Of a DNA stretch of 64,000 nt, positions 7,478-16,558 are shown piece by piece. The notes under the pieces are model-generated. The model searched no databases and was not told the origin of the DNA. It worked only from the letters and a program-made list of their open reading frames with translations. This DNA is from an uncultured Pelagibacteraceae bacterium. Its GTDB lineage: Bacteria; Pseudomonadota; Alphaproteobacteria; Pelagibacterales; Pelagibacteraceae. A program made the position numbers and the translations under genes. Numbering within the stretch: position 1 is the first letter of the stretch; each line of letters starts with the position of its first letter. The stretch is taken from NCBI GenBank assembly GCA_902557385.1, contig CACDZF010000001.1, forward strand, positions 177,840-241,839, written 5' to 3'.

Positions 7478-8181
7478 CCAATTTTTTCTAAAAACGGTAA
7501 ATATTTTAATATAAAAAATCCTAATACTTGAAGTTGATTAGTGGTAATTAAAATACCAGTTAAAAGTAATAAAATACCCCCTACCTTCTCAATTAAATTT
7601 ATTTTCTTTTTTAAATTTTTAGAAATTAAAAGGAATTTTTGAAATAAATATCCTGATAAAATGAAAGGAATTGCTAGTCCTAGAGAGTAAGAAGACAATA
7701 ATAGAATTCCTCTAGCAATTACTTCTTTAGTTGATGCTAAGGCTAAAATTGATCCAAGGATTGGTCCTATACATGGGGTCCAACCAAATGCGAAAGCCAT
7801 ACCTAGAACAATGGGACTAAAAATATTTTTACTTTTATTAGCATAAATTCTTTTTTCATAATTTAAAAAATTAATTTTAAATACACCCAATATATGTAGT
7901 GAAAAAATTATAATAATTATTCCTGCAATAATTCTTAATGGAAAAGAATTGCTTAGAAGAAATTTACCCAGAAAACTTGCTGATGCACCAAAAGAAACAA
8001 ATACTATTGAAAATCCAAGAGTAAATAAAATTATTGGAAATAAATTTGTTTTTTTGCTTTTTATTAAATCTTCTAAAGTATTGCCCGAAATATAAGATAT
8101 ATAACCTGGTATAAGCGGTAATACACACGGAGATAAAAAGCTTATAAACCCTGCTCCAAAAGCAATAAACAGTTCTATCAT
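7474..8181 (-). CDS. ccdA: CcdA/DsbD transmembrane-domain protein
   Basis: A 235-residue membrane protein with six or seven helices. The first helix carries FISFLSPCVLPLIPGYISY and a later helix carries FGWTPCIGPILGS, the two Cys-Pro positions of CcdA that relay electrons across the inner membrane. Partners in relatives are periplasmic thioredoxin-like proteins for cytochrome c maturation; none is adjacent here. It lies 8 bases downstream of a 39-residue membrane ORF and of an aldehyde dehydrogenase gene on the same strand. Family call is firm; the physiological partner is unknown. Confidence 0.88.
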   Translation of the reverse strand: MIELFIAFGAGFISFLSPCVLPLIPGYISYISGNTLEDLIKSKKTNLFPIILFTLGFSIVFVSFGASASFLGKFLLSNSFPLRIIAGIIIIIFSLHILGVFKINFLNYEKRIYANKSKNIFSPIVLGMAFAFGWTPCIGPILGSILALASTKEVIARGILLLSSYSLGLAIPFILSGYLFQKFLLISKNLKKKINLIEKVGGILLLLTGILITTNQLQVLGFFILKYLPFLEKIG

Positions 8182-8189
8182 TGAAAAAA

Positions 8190-8309
8190 TTAATTAAATA
8201 AAAAAACTATTGAAAGTAAAATAATAAATGCCGCTCCATAATAAAATGGCATAGCTTTTCTCCATGAGAATAAAATTTTAGCTGCATTTTTTTTTTCTTT
8301 TTTATTCAT
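8190..8309 (-). CDS. Small membrane protein, 39 aa, unrecognised
   Basis: A short minus-strand ORF between aldehyde dehydrogenase and ccdA: ATG at 8309-8307, stop TAA at 8192-8190. The product has a Lys/Asn-rich start (MNKKEKKNAAKILFSWRKAM) and one hydrophobic segment (PFYYGAAFIILLSIVFLFN). An AAAGGAT Shine-Dalgarno-like sequence stands 4 bases upstream of the ATG. The gaps are 2 bases to the upstream stop and 8 to the ccdA start. The spacing and ribosome site suggest a real coupled gene. I do not recognise the family. A small partner of CcdA or a membrane-anchored peptide are both possible. Confidence 0.6.
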   Translation of the reverse strand: MNKKEKKNAAKILFSWRKAMPFYYGAAFIILLSIVFLFN

Positions 8310-8311
8310 AA

Positions 8312-9754
8312 TTATCCTTTTATACCAAGATGAGTATATTTAATATTTAAATAGTCTTTAATTGCCATTGAGCCGCCCTCTCTCCCATCTCCTGTTTGTT
8401 TAATACCGCCGAAGGGTGCCTCGGCTTGTGCTACCAGAGGTGTATTCACTGCAACTGCCCCTGTTTCTATTTGCTCAGAAGCCTTTGTTGCTAATTCCAT
8501 TGAATTAGTACAAATGTAGCTTGCAAGACCTAGTTCATGATTATTTGCTCTTTTAATAACTTCATCAAATGTTTTAAACGACAGCATTGGACATAAAGGT
8601 CCAAAGGGTTCTTCTTTCATGATTGTAAAATCATCTTTTACGTCATCAAAAATTGTTGGTTCATAATAAAAACCTTTATTAAACCCTGAAGGTTTTTTTC
8701 CTCCCAGTAATACTTTTGCTCCTTCTTTTTTGGTTTTTTCAACCAAATCCTCAATTTCATTAAGTCTTTTTTTCGTTGTCATGGGTCCTAATTGAACATT
8801 CGAATCCATTCCATTTCCTATTTTTAATTTTTTAGCTTTTTCTACAAATAAATTTATAAAATCTTTTTTCTTATTATCTTGAATGTAGAATTTACTTGGA
8901 GAAATACAAACTTGACCATTGTTTCTAAATTTTGAGGCTATTGCCATGTCTGTTGCTTTCTCTATATTTGCATCGCTAAACACAATAAATGGTGCATGAC
9001 CGCTTAGCTCCATAGTAACTCTTTGAACTTTTTCAGCCGCTTGTTTAAGCACTAATTTTCCAACTCTTGTAGATCCTGTGATAGAAATTTTTTTAACTAT
9101 ATCTGACGAAATTAATTGAGAGGCTATGCTTGGAGGGTCGCCAGATAATAAATTAACAACTCCTGGAGGAACTCCGGCTTCTCTGCAAATATCAACTAAC
9201 TCCATCACACCACCTGGCGCAATCACATCAGGTTTAATTATAACAGAACATCCTGCAGCTAAAGCAGTTGATATTTTTCTTCCTGATAAAACTAAAGGAA
9301 AATTCCAAGGAGACATTGCTGCAACAACTCCAATTGGTTGATAGTAAACATGAATTCTGGTGTCTTCAAATCTGCTTTCTACTGTTTGACCATAAATTCT
9401 TTTTGTTTCCTCTGAATTCCACTCAAAAATATCTGCTGTAGCTCCTACTTCACCTTTGCCTTCAAGAAAAGGTTTTCCAACTTCAAGCGTTATCCATTTT
9501 GCAAGAACATCTTGTTTTGCTCTTATTAGATCAGCAATTTTTCTAATAACTGAAGACCTTTTCCAAGGAGATGTTTTTTTCCAAACTTCTAAACCTTTTT
9601 CAGCAGATTTAAGTGCTCGATCCACATCTTCTGGAGTAGCTTTTGATGCGCGACCTATAACTTCTTCATTAGCTGGGTTTATGACTTCATATGTCTCTTT
9701 GTTGGAAGATGCTTGCCACTTTCCATCTATAAATTGTCCAAATTTTTCGTACAT
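8312..9754 (-). CDS. NAD(P)-dependent aldehyde dehydrogenase (succinate-semialdehyde type)
   Basis: A 480-residue class I aldehyde dehydrogenase of standard length. Catalytic features are visible: PWNFPLVLSGRK of the cofactor/substrate site near 150, the Lys in CSVIIKPD, SITGSTRVGK, the general base Glu in VTMELSGHAP (about 249), and the nucleophile Cys in NNGQVCISPSKF (about 283). EEPFGPLCP and FGGIKQTGDGREGG complete the C-terminus. The closest groups by eye are succinate-semialdehyde and related (GabD/glycolaldehyde) dehydrogenases, but the substrate cannot be read from sequence alone. It heads a minus-strand run with the 39-residue ORF and ccdA and is divergent from the GYD gene. Confidence 0.88.
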   Translation of the reverse strand: MYEKFGQFIDGKWQASSNKETYEVINPANEEVIGRASKATPEDVDRALKSAEKGLEVWKKTSPWKRSSVIRKIADLIRAKQDVLAKWITLEVGKPFLEGKGEVGATADIFEWNSEETKRIYGQTVESRFEDTRIHVYYQPIGVVAAMSPWNFPLVLSGRKISTALAAGCSVIIKPDVIAPGGVMELVDICREAGVPPGVVNLLSGDPPSIASQLISSDIVKKISITGSTRVGKLVLKQAAEKVQRVTMELSGHAPFIVFSDANIEKATDMAIASKFRNNGQVCISPSKFYIQDNKKKDFINLFVEKAKKLKIGNGMDSNVQLGPMTTKKRLNEIEDLVEKTKKEGAKVLLGGKKPSGFNKGFYYEPTIFDDVKDDFTIMKEEPFGPLCPMLSFKTFDEVIKRANNHELGLASYICTNSMELATKASEQIETGAVAVNTPLVAQAEAPFGGIKQTGDGREGGSMAIKDYLNIKYTHLGIKG

Positions 9755-9857
9755 TAATTTAATTTAACATTACTATAGGTTGTGTCTACTATGCAATTTA
9801 CTCATTATTACATTTTTGCAATAATGATATTCTAAAAATTAAGGAAAGGAGATCATA

Positions 9858-10181
9858 ATGGCTAAATACTATATAATTGGAAATTATACTGCTCAAGCGT
9901 TTAAAGGATTTATAAAAGATCCTAAACAAGATAGAGCTGCTGCAGCAAATGCATTAGCAAATGCATTGGATGCTAAAATGGAATCATTTTCGATAACAAG
10001 AGGATCCTATGATTTTGTTGGATGTGTTAGCGGAAAAGACTTTGAATCAATGGCTGCAGTTAAATTGGCAGTTGAAGCTTCAGGTGCGATTAGTAATTTT
10101 ACTATATTAGAAGAAATGGATATGGCTAAAACAGCTGAGATGGCTGGAAAAGCAATGGGTCTTTATAAACCTGCAGGATAA
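9858..10181 (+). CDS. GYD domain-containing protein
   Basis: A 107-residue small ferredoxin-like-fold protein. The family pattern is KYYIIGNYTAQAFKGF at the N-terminus and ITRGSYDFVGCVSGKDFESM in the middle (the GYD position reads GSYDFV), ending with FTILEEMDMAKTAEMAGKA. GYD proteins are uncharacterised; a binding or small-oligomer role is likely. It is preceded by a strong ribosome site (AAGGAAAGGAGATCATA before the ATG) and followed by a perfect hairpin terminator, so it is a well-translated single-gene transcript. Its codon and residue choice (many Ala) looks less AT-driven than its neighbours, consistent with high expression. Confidence 0.8.
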   Translation: MAKYYIIGNYTAQAFKGFIKDPKQDRAAAANALANALDAKMESFSITRGSYDFVGCVSGKDFESMAAVKLAVEASGAISNFTILEEMDMAKTAEMAGKAMGLYKPAG

Positions 10182-10190
10182 ATTATTAAA

Positions 10191-10223
10191 ATTAACTTCT
10201 AGTCTTAAGGGCTAGAAGTTAAT
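10191..10223. terminator. Bidirectional hairpin terminator
   Basis: A perfect 12-base inverted repeat: ATTAACTTCTAG at 10191-10202 and CTAGAAGTTAAT at 10212-10223, separated by a 9-base loop. It stands between the convergent GYD and PhyH genes, and its right arm covers the PhyH stop codon. It can end both transcripts. A run of T on one side is short, so efficiency is uncertain. Confidence 0.75.
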
Positions 10224-11055
10224 TTGCTTCATATAAGGTTGGAAACATTTTTCCACCAAGTGAATCTCCGTTTTTGTATCCAGCCTCTTGCATAGATTTT
10301 CTATAATTATAACTTGTCCAGTCTCCAACATAACTAATTTTTGCATCTTCCTTTGCTACTCTTAAAGTATAACGGCTTAATGTTTTTTCAGGTATTGAAG
10401 AACTAAGAGTTCCATGAAGTGTTCTCATATCAAATATTACACAATCTCCTAACTCACAATCCCATTTTAAAAATTCATATTTATCTTTATTTCCCAATAT
10501 ATCAGGCGGAAGTTCATATTTTTTTCCATCAACAATACATTCATTTCCTTCAACTTTGTGACCATCTTTAAATAACACTCTTAAAAATAATTTATTCCAT
10601 AAATGAGATCCCTTAACCCATACAACTCCCTCGTTTTTACTTGTTGCCTGCAAAGGTAACCATAGAACACACATGGTGCCATCCATATCAAAGTAACTTA
10701 TATCGTGATGAAATGGAGTTGTGGATTTAGAACCTCCTTCTCTTAAAAACCAATTATCCATAACAAGATTTATTTTTTTTGCAGACATTAATTCAGAAGC
10801 TATTTTTGCATATGGTGAGTTAAAAACAAAGTCCTTAAACTCAGGTACTAAATCCCAAGTCCAGTAATCTTCTAGATAGGCAGGGACATTTTTTTCTATT
10901 GTATGTGACTTAAATCTAGGACTAGGATTTTTAATATCTCTCTCAATACCTTTTTGAAGTTTTTTTATCCAATGAGTATCGAATTTGCCTTTTAAAAATA
11001 TAGCGCCATCTTCTTTAAATTTACTTATTTCATTGTTAGATAAAATTTTTGCCAT
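10219..11055 (-). CDS. Phytanoyl-CoA dioxygenase (PhyH) family oxygenase
   Basis: A 278-residue Fe(II)/2-oxoglutarate oxygenase. The HxD iron ligands lie in TTPFHHDISYFDM (about residues 115-127) and the distal His in MRTLHGTLSSSI near 215, followed by the Arg of LSRYTLRVA that would bind 2-oxoglutarate. Relatives hydroxylate a wide range of small molecules, including compatible solutes, lipids and phosphonates, so no substrate is assigned. It is 6 bases downstream of a glycosyltransferase gene on the same strand, and ends inside a bidirectional terminator. Confidence 0.85.
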   Translation of the reverse strand: MAKILSNNEISKFKEDGAIFLKGKFDTHWIKKLQKGIERDIKNPSPRFKSHTIEKNVPAYLEDYWTWDLVPEFKDFVFNSPYAKIASELMSAKKINLVMDNWFLREGGSKSTTPFHHDISYFDMDGTMCVLWLPLQATSKNEGVVWVKGSHLWNKLFLRVLFKDGHKVEGNECIVDGKKYELPPDILGNKDKYEFLKWDCELGDCVIFDMRTLHGTLSSSIPEKTLSRYTLRVAKEDAKISYVGDWTSYNYRKSMQEAGYKNGDSLGGKMFPTLYEAN

Positions 11056-11061
11056 TTCAAT

Positions 11062-11844
11062 TTATAAAAATAAATTAATCATTTTAGTTAAAGAATAATC
11101 TAGATTTTTATATTTTAATTTATTTTTTTTTAACAAATTAATCATATATTCGTGAGCTTGATTTCTTTTAATCCACCATTTTTTTGAATATTTTTTTATG
11201 TTAGACATAATACCACCGTCAGTCTCTCTATAAATTGTAATATTTTCCTTTAAAATATAATAATTTTTAAAAAAATTAATCGCCAGAACATTTATTCTAA
11301 AATCTATTTCTAAGAGATTAAATTTATCTAAAACCTTCATATCCAAACATTTTTTGAAAAAACTTCTTTTCATGCTAATAGAACTAGTTGGAATAATTGT
11401 TGGCCAAATATCTTTCTGAAATTTTTGTTTTAACTTAAATTTAATTTTCTTATTTTTTTTCTTAATCATTGGTAAATCAAAAATTACATTAATTTTTTTC
11501 TTTAATAAGAAAAATTTTTTAATTTTTTCAATTTTTTTAGTATGGTAATAATCATCTGCATCCAGCAAACAAATTACTGAGCCTTTTGATATTTTGTAAG
11601 CTTTAATTAATAAATCAATTTGATTTAAGCTTGGAAATTTACTTACTTTTCTTTTTTTTAAAACTTTTACCTGTTTTGAATATTTTTTTAAAATCTTATT
11701 CGTTTTATCATTTGAGTAATTATCCAATAAAATAATTTCACAATTTTTATATGATTGGCTTATACAGGACTTAAGACATTCTTCTAAGTACTTTCCTTTG
11801 TTATAACTTGATATTAAAATTGAAACTAGAGGTTTTTTTGACAT
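11062..11844 (-). CDS. Family 2 glycosyltransferase
   Basis: A 260-residue GT-A fold enzyme. The N-terminal strand VSILISSYNKGKYLEECL, the nucleotide-binding EIILLDNYSNDKT and the metal-binding DXD-type motif ICLLDADDYYH (about residues 90-100) are clear. The C-terminal part is Lys-, Ile- and Asn-rich with no transmembrane segment, so the enzyme is probably cytosolic or membrane-associated. Acceptor and sugar are unknown. It precedes the PhyH gene and is divergent from the Gfo/Idh/MocA gene. No polysaccharide operon surrounds it. Confidence 0.85.
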   Translation of the reverse strand: MSKKPLVSILISSYNKGKYLEECLKSCISQSYKNCEIILLDNYSNDKTNKILKKYSKQVKVLKKRKVSKFPSLNQIDLLIKAYKISKGSVICLLDADDYYHTKKIEKIKKFFLLKKKINVIFDLPMIKKKNKKIKFKLKQKFQKDIWPTIIPTSSISMKRSFFKKCLDMKVLDKFNLLEIDFRINVLAINFFKNYYILKENITIYRETDGGIMSNIKKYSKKWWIKRNQAHEYMINLLKKNKLKYKNLDYSLTKMINLFL

Positions 11845-11927
11845 TGATATAATATTTAAATCTTATTTATAACAAAATTATTTTCTAAATTATATTAATT
11901 TTTTAAATAATTATTAGTTTCAAACTT

Positions 11928-12962
11928 ATGAAAAAAATTAAATGGGGAATTGTTGGTTTAGGTAAAATTGCTAGGATCTTTGCAAAAGGTTTTAGTTTTA
12001 CAAAAAATAGTGAACTTGTTGCTGTTGCCAGTAAAAAAGCTAGTAATTTAAATTATTTTAAAAATAATTTTTCAATAAAAGAAAATTATTGTTTTAATAG
12101 TTATAAAGATTTAGTTAATTGCCCAGATGTAGATATTGTTTATATTTCTTTGCCTAACTCTTATCATTATGAATGGATAATGGAATGTCTAAAAGCTAAC
12201 AAAAATGTATTTGTTGAAAAACCTGCAGTTACAAATTTTGATCATATAAAAAAATTACAAAATTTACTTAAAAATAAAGAAATTTTTTTTTCAGAGGCTT
12301 TCATGTACAGACATTGCCCTCATATTAAAAAACTATCTGAAGAAATTAAAAAGGGAACAATTGGTAAAATAAACCATATGGAGTCATCATTTCATGTAAA
12401 AATATACAATTTTATTAAAATTTTTGGATTAACAATAAAAAAACCCAATTTTTCAAATAGATTGTTTAATTTAGATCTTGGTGGAGGATCAATATTAGAT
12501 TTAGGTTGCTATCCTGTATCTTTAAGCACTTATTTAAATTCAATAATCAACCCATCGAATAACTATTATGTGAAATTAGAAAATATAAAAAAAAATATTT
12601 GCCCAAGTGGTGTTGATATATCTTCATCCGCTAATATAAAATTTAATAGTGGCTTCACATGTAAAGTATCAAGTTCATTTGAAAATAAATATAATCAGGA
12701 AACTATAATTTATGGAGATAATGGAAATATTAAAGTTTTAGATACTTGGAGCCCAAATAAAGTTTGTGAAATTGAATTAAATAATAATTCTGAAAAAAAA
12801 ATAATAAAAGTAGATTTAAATGAAAATATTTACTCTTACGAAATAAGTAATATTTCTGATCAAATTTCAAAAAAAGAATATATCCCATACTTTCCCTCAA
12901 TTAATGTAGACGAAATTATGCTCAATACATCAATATTAGAAAAATGGGTTAGTTATAAATAG
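11928..12962 (+). CDS. Gfo/Idh/MocA-family NAD(P)-dependent oxidoreductase
   Basis: A 344-residue enzyme with an N-terminal Rossmann fold (WGIVGLGKIARIFAKGF) and the family EKP motif in NVFVEKPAVTNF (about residues 92-100). The active-site region is GGGSILDLGCYPVSL (about 185-200). These are usual for dehydrogenases acting on sugars, inositol or cyclic polyols. It is a single plus-strand gene beside a GT2 gene in the opposite direction, so a sugar substrate is reasonable but not proved. Confidence 0.85.
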   Translation: MKKIKWGIVGLGKIARIFAKGFSFTKNSELVAVASKKASNLNYFKNNFSIKENYCFNSYKDLVNCPDVDIVYISLPNSYHYEWIMECLKANKNVFVEKPAVTNFDHIKKLQNLLKNKEIFFSEAFMYRHCPHIKKLSEEIKKGTIGKINHMESSFHVKIYNFIKIFGLTIKKPNFSNRLFNLDLGGGSILDLGCYPVSLSTYLNSIINPSNNYYVKLENIKKNICPSGVDISSSANIKFNSGFTCKVSSSFENKYNQETIIYGDNGNIKVLDTWSPNKVCEIELNNNSEKKIIKVDLNENIYSYEISNISDQISKKEYIPYFPSINVDEIMLNTSILEKWVSYK

Positions 12963-12993
12963 TTAATTACCAAAATTTTTCTGATAGAGTTTT

Positions 12994-13320
12994 TTATTTA
13001 CCAGCTGAATTTACTACATATGTAGAAACAATTTCTATTTCTTCAGGTGTTAGAATCTCATCCTCTCCATATGCAGGCATAACTCCAAGTCCATGAGTAA
13101 CCATATCGACCACAGACTCAAGCGTTAAATCTACCGTATCAAGATTTGGTCCTACGTTGCCTTCGGCACCTGCTGCTTTCATTGTATGACAACCAGCACA
13201 AGCTGCAGTTTCATTAAATATTTCAAGACCTTTGAGCATTTTAGCTTCGTCAGCAATTAAATTTTGAATACTTAATGGAAAATAAAATAAAATAATTAAT
13301 AAAAATCTCAAAATTTTCAT
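12994..13320 (-). CDS. c-type cytochrome, partner of sulfite dehydrogenase (SorB/SoxD-like)
   Basis: A 108-residue periplasmic monohaem cytochrome. A Sec signal peptide (KILRFLLIILFYFPLSIQ) is followed by the haem site ETAACAGCHTMKAAGAEG. The probable Met axial ligand lies in MVTHGLGVMPAYGEDEILT near residue 80. It follows the sulfite dehydrogenase gene by 27 bases on the same strand. It therefore most likely accepts electrons from that Mo enzyme and passes them to the respiratory chain, as SorB does for SorA. The partnership is inferred from gene order. Confidence 0.88.
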   Translation of the reverse strand: MKILRFLLIILFYFPLSIQNLIADEAKMLKGLEIFNETAACAGCHTMKAAGAEGNVGPNLDTVDLTLESVVDMVTHGLGVMPAYGEDEILTPEEIEIVSTYVVNSAGK

Positions 13321-13347
13321 TAATTTATTTTATAACTGTTGTTAATA

Positions 13348-14565
13348 TTATACTACAGTAATATTTACGCTGTGGTCTTTCCAGCCGTTGTGAGCGTAAC
13401 CTCTTCTGTTTTCCATTCTCAATTCTGGTTGTTTTTTAGAACCATTAGAAGCTAAACTTGCTAAATTATAAGTACCTGATTTTAGATCAGCCTCATAAAC
13501 GAACTGTCTCCAAGCAAATTTACCTAGATCTGGTCCAATAAATTTTGCTCTCTTCCAGCTTTTGCCCCCATCAATAGATACTTTAACACTTCTAACTTTT
13601 TTAGTACCACCCATAGCAACACCAACTATCTGGACTTTGCCAGCTCTTACTGTTCCTGTTTCATCAGTTGGTCTTGTAATCCAAGATTTTACTGGCATTT
13701 CCCAACATGAAGGATATTGAGATCCTTTTTTACCAATTGGTGAAATTCTATAACTTTTTTTCATATATTTTACTGAAGACTCTTTTTCTGTGAAAGCTAC
13801 TTTTCCAAGATGCTTAACATTATTAATTCCAAAGTAGCCTGGAGTAACCATTCTTAAAGGTCCGCCGTGAGCATTTGGTAATGGGACACCATTCATTTCC
13901 CAGGCTAACATGGCATCTTTAAAAACTTGCTTTGGCACTGATCTTTCAACCATTGCTTTTTTTGGATCTAATCCAGTTGGTTTATGATCAACTCCTGCAG
14001 ATGTCATATATACAGAGCTAGCATTAATTCCTCCACATGCATCGACAACAGCTTTCATAGGTACACCTGTCCAGAAAACACAAGCTGCCGCTCCTGTTTC
14101 CCACTGTGAACCTCTTACTTTGTGCTCAAAAAAACCTCGGCCATTACCTGAGCATTGTAAAATTGTTGCAATGGTTGTATGACCTAACTTTTTAAGTTGT
14201 GCCAGTGTGAAGGTTTTTGGGTTTTTTACTCCTTCAATCGAAACTTTCCAATTATTTCTATCACCGATCTGAGCATCCGTCATAGTTGGCATATTGTTTC
14301 TAATGTATACATTTCTATTTGGAGTAATTAAACTTTCTCCAATTGCACTTCTATGTGTCTCAATTCCTTTATCTGAGTGTACTATTAGGGCATCTCTATC
14401 TTTCCAGCTTATAAAATTTGGCAGTCCTTTTTTGCCCTCTGTATGATTTGCATTTGAAATGCTTATAGGAACAACTGACGCTGTTGCAGCCAATCCGGCA
14501 ATTGATGCTGTGCTAGCTAAAAAATTTCTTCTTTTTAAATTTAATTTTTTTTCTTTTTTTCTCAT
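13348..14565 (-). CDS. Sulfite dehydrogenase, SoxC/SorA-type molybdoenzyme
   Basis: A periplasmic sulfite oxidase-family enzyme. I place the start at 14565 (405 residues) rather than at the longer in-frame ATG at 14619, because an AAAGGGGG ribosome site precedes it and it leads directly into a Tat signal (KRRNFLASTASIAG). The Mo-ligand Cys is seen in TIATILQCSGNGRGF (about residues 130-145). Further family blocks are GVPLPNAHGGPLRMVTPGYF and the C-terminal dimerisation domain with SVKVSIDGGKSWKRA. The adjacent cytochrome c gene makes direct sulfite oxidation (SorAB-like) more likely than a SoxCD thiosulfate role; no other sox genes for thiosulfate are present in the window. Confidence 0.9.
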   Translation of the reverse strand: MRKKEKKLNLKRRNFLASTASIAGLAATASVVPISISNANHTEGKKGLPNFISWKDRDALIVHSDKGIETHRSAIGESLITPNRNVYIRNNMPTMTDAQIGDRNNWKVSIEGVKNPKTFTLAQLKKLGHTTIATILQCSGNGRGFFEHKVRGSQWETGAAACVFWTGVPMKAVVDACGGINASSVYMTSAGVDHKPTGLDPKKAMVERSVPKQVFKDAMLAWEMNGVPLPNAHGGPLRMVTPGYFGINNVKHLGKVAFTEKESSVKYMKKSYRISPIGKKGSQYPSCWEMPVKSWITRPTDETGTVRAGKVQIVGVAMGGTKKVRSVKVSIDGGKSWKRAKFIGPDLGKFAWRQFVYEADLKSGTYNLASLASNGSKKQPELRMENRRGYAHNGWKDHSVNITVV

Positions 14566-14748
14566 ATATCCCCCTTTAAATAATCTAATGTTAAATTTAT
14601 CAAAAAAAATGGGCGCCAAAAATAAAAAAATAAAATATTTTCAATTAATAGTTTTGCAATTCTAAGTTGTATAAATCTGTATTTCCTAACAATTGTTAAA
14701 AAGTTTTGAATTTATAAATCATTTTTTCTAGTATAAATTTAAATTGTT

Positions 14749-15741
14749 ATGCAAATTCTCCAGGACAGTTTTGGTAGAAGTTTTCCTTACATCAGGATGT
14801 CAATAACAGATGTCTGTAATTTTAAATGTGGTTATTGTTTACCCAATGGATATCAAGTTGATAAGAGTGACAACAGAAAATTTCTTCATTTAGACGAGAT
14901 TAAAAGACTTGCAAAGTGCTTTTCTGAATTAGGAGTTTGTAAAATTAGAATTACTGGTGGAGAACCAACTGTTAGAAAAGATTTTTTTGAAATTATAAAA
15001 ACTTTAAAAACTGACTCAGGGGTTCAAAAAGTTGTAATTACAACAAATGGTTACCATTTAGATCAAAAGGCGAAGCAATTGGTTGATAGTGGCCTAAATG
15101 GAATAAATATTAGTATAGACAGTCTTGATCGTGAAACTTTCAAGAATGTTACTGGTCATGACAGACTCCCTGAAATTTTAAAAGGAATTAAAAACCTTCA
15201 AGATTTAGGTTTTGAAAATATTAAAATAAATGGTGTTCTTTTGAATGGGATTAATGCATCAGAAAAAGATTTCGATAGCTGGTCTGAGTTTATTAAAAAC
15301 AATAAAATTGATTATAGATATATAGAATTAATGAGAACAGGGGATAACTTAGATTATTTTAATAAATATCATGTATCCTCAAAAGTTTTTAAAGATTATC
15401 TAAATAAAAATAAATGGATTTATCAAACTCATGGTAAAGACGCAGGCCCATCATTAAATTATATAAACCCTGATTATAAAGGTAAATTTGGAATTATTGC
15501 TCCATACTCTAAAGATTTTTGTAAATCATGTAATCGTTTAAGAATTACATCAAGAGGAGATTTAAGACTATGTTTATTTGGTAATACTGGAATAAGTATT
15601 AGACATTTGTTACAAAAAGATGATCAACTTGAAGAATTAAAAGATCTTATATTAAAACAAATGAAATTTAAAAAAGAGTCTCATTATTTAGAACTTGGTG
15701 ACACAGGTTCAACTAAAAATTTATCAAAAACTGGAGGATAA
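14749..15741 (+). CDS. moaA: GTP 3',8-cyclase MoaA
   Basis: A 330-residue radical-SAM enzyme that makes the first committed intermediate of molybdopterin synthesis from GTP. The SAM cluster site is TDVCNFKCGYCLPNG (about residues 20-34, CxxxCxxC) and the second cluster has FCKSCNRLRITSRGDLRLC near 257-275. The protein ends in the Gly-Gly tail (SKTGG) needed for activity. It starts a moaA-C-D-E operon with 0-2 base junctions (TAATG into moaC). Confidence 0.95.
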   Translation: MQILQDSFGRSFPYIRMSITDVCNFKCGYCLPNGYQVDKSDNRKFLHLDEIKRLAKCFSELGVCKIRITGGEPTVRKDFFEIIKTLKTDSGVQKVVITTNGYHLDQKAKQLVDSGLNGINISIDSLDRETFKNVTGHDRLPEILKGIKNLQDLGFENIKINGVLLNGINASEKDFDSWSEFIKNNKIDYRYIELMRTGDNLDYFNKYHVSSKVFKDYLNKNKWIYQTHGKDAGPSLNYINPDYKGKFGIIAPYSKDFCKSCNRLRITSRGDLRLCLFGNTGISIRHLLQKDDQLEELKDLILKQMKFKKESHYLELGDTGSTKNLSKTGG

Positions 15742-16286
15742 TGAAAAACTTGAAGATAGTAAATCAACAAGAATTAAAAGATTGGGCAAAAGAAATTTTT
15801 AAAAAAAATTCTTTTAATATGATTGATGTATCTTCAAAAAAAGAAACTTTTAGAAGAGCTCTAGCATCAGGCAAAATTTATGTAGGTAAAGAAGTTTTTG
15901 ATTTAATTAAAAATAAAAAAATGCCAAAAGGTGATCCTATCAGTTTAGCAGAAGTGTCGGCTGTTTTGGGTGTTAAAAAAACAAGCGAGTTAATACCGTT
16001 GTGTCACCCACTACCAATTGATCATACGGCAACAAAAATTGTAATGAATGAAGTTGATAGTTCCTTAGAAGTATTTTGTGTAGTTTCAGCAGTTGCAAAA
16101 ACAGGTGTGGAGATGGAAGCAATTATGGGTGTTAATGCAGCATTGATTACAATTTATGACTTAAGCAAAATAGTTAACCCACATCTTAAAATAGATAATG
16201 TAAAATTATTAATTAAAGAAGGTGGAAAAAGTGGATTATGGACTAACCCTGATGGTTTGCCAAAATTTCTAGAAAATATTTTTTAA
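15741..16286 (+). CDS. moaC: Cyclic pyranopterin monophosphate synthase MoaC
   Basis: A 181-residue protein, slightly longer than the usual 155-165 because of an N-terminal leader (residues 1-25). Signature segments are KKTSELIPLCHPLPIDH and GVEMEAIMGVNAALITIYD, and the C-terminal LLIKEGGKSG. It converts the MoaA product to cyclic pyranopterin monophosphate. It overlaps moaA by one base (TAATG) and precedes moaD by 2 bases. The leader may be non-homologous sequence from an upstream start, but the overlap with moaA supports the chosen ATG. Confidence 0.94.
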   Translation: MKNLKIVNQQELKDWAKEIFKKNSFNMIDVSSKKETFRRALASGKIYVGKEVFDLIKNKKMPKGDPISLAEVSAVLGVKKTSELIPLCHPLPIDHTATKIVMNEVDSSLEVFCVVSAVAKTGVEMEAIMGVNAALITIYDLSKIVNPHLKIDNVKLLIKEGGKSGLWTNPDGLPKFLENIF

Positions 16287-16288
16287 TT

Positions 16289-16558
16289 ATGAAAGTAAAA
16301 GTTGAACTATATGGTGCAAGTAGAGATCTTAGTGAAAAAAATTTTATTGAATTTAATTTAGATAGAAAAAGCTCAATTAAGGATCTTAAAAAAAAAATAT
16401 TAAATTATGTTGATAGTAACTTTAAAGGGAATGATAATTTTAAAAAAATAATTGAATCATCAGCTTTTTGTTCAGAAGATGACAATATTGTTTCAGATAA
16501 TTACGAAATTAGTAAGGATCAAAAAATTGGAATTATTCCTCCTATCGGAGGTGGTTAA
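16289..16558 (+). CDS. moaD: Molybdopterin synthase small subunit MoaD
   Basis: An 89-residue ubiquitin-fold sulfur carrier ending in PPIGGG. The terminal Gly-Gly is the thiocarboxylate-forming tail that donates sulfur to MoaE. KVKVELYGASRDL starts the beta-grasp fold. It overlaps moaE by one base (TAATG). The context of moaC before and moaE after makes MoaD, rather than ThiS, the clear reading. Confidence 0.92.
   Translation: MKVKVELYGASRDLSEKNFIEFNLDRKSSIKDLKKKILNYVDSNFKGNDNFKKIIESSAFCSEDDNIVSDNYEISKDQKIGIIPPIGGG

Noticed and set aside
13348..14619. Longer start for the sulfite dehydrogenase at 14619
   Set aside because: The extension lacks family similarity and places the Tat twin-Arg motif too far inside. 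A strong ribosome site precedes the ATG at 14565.
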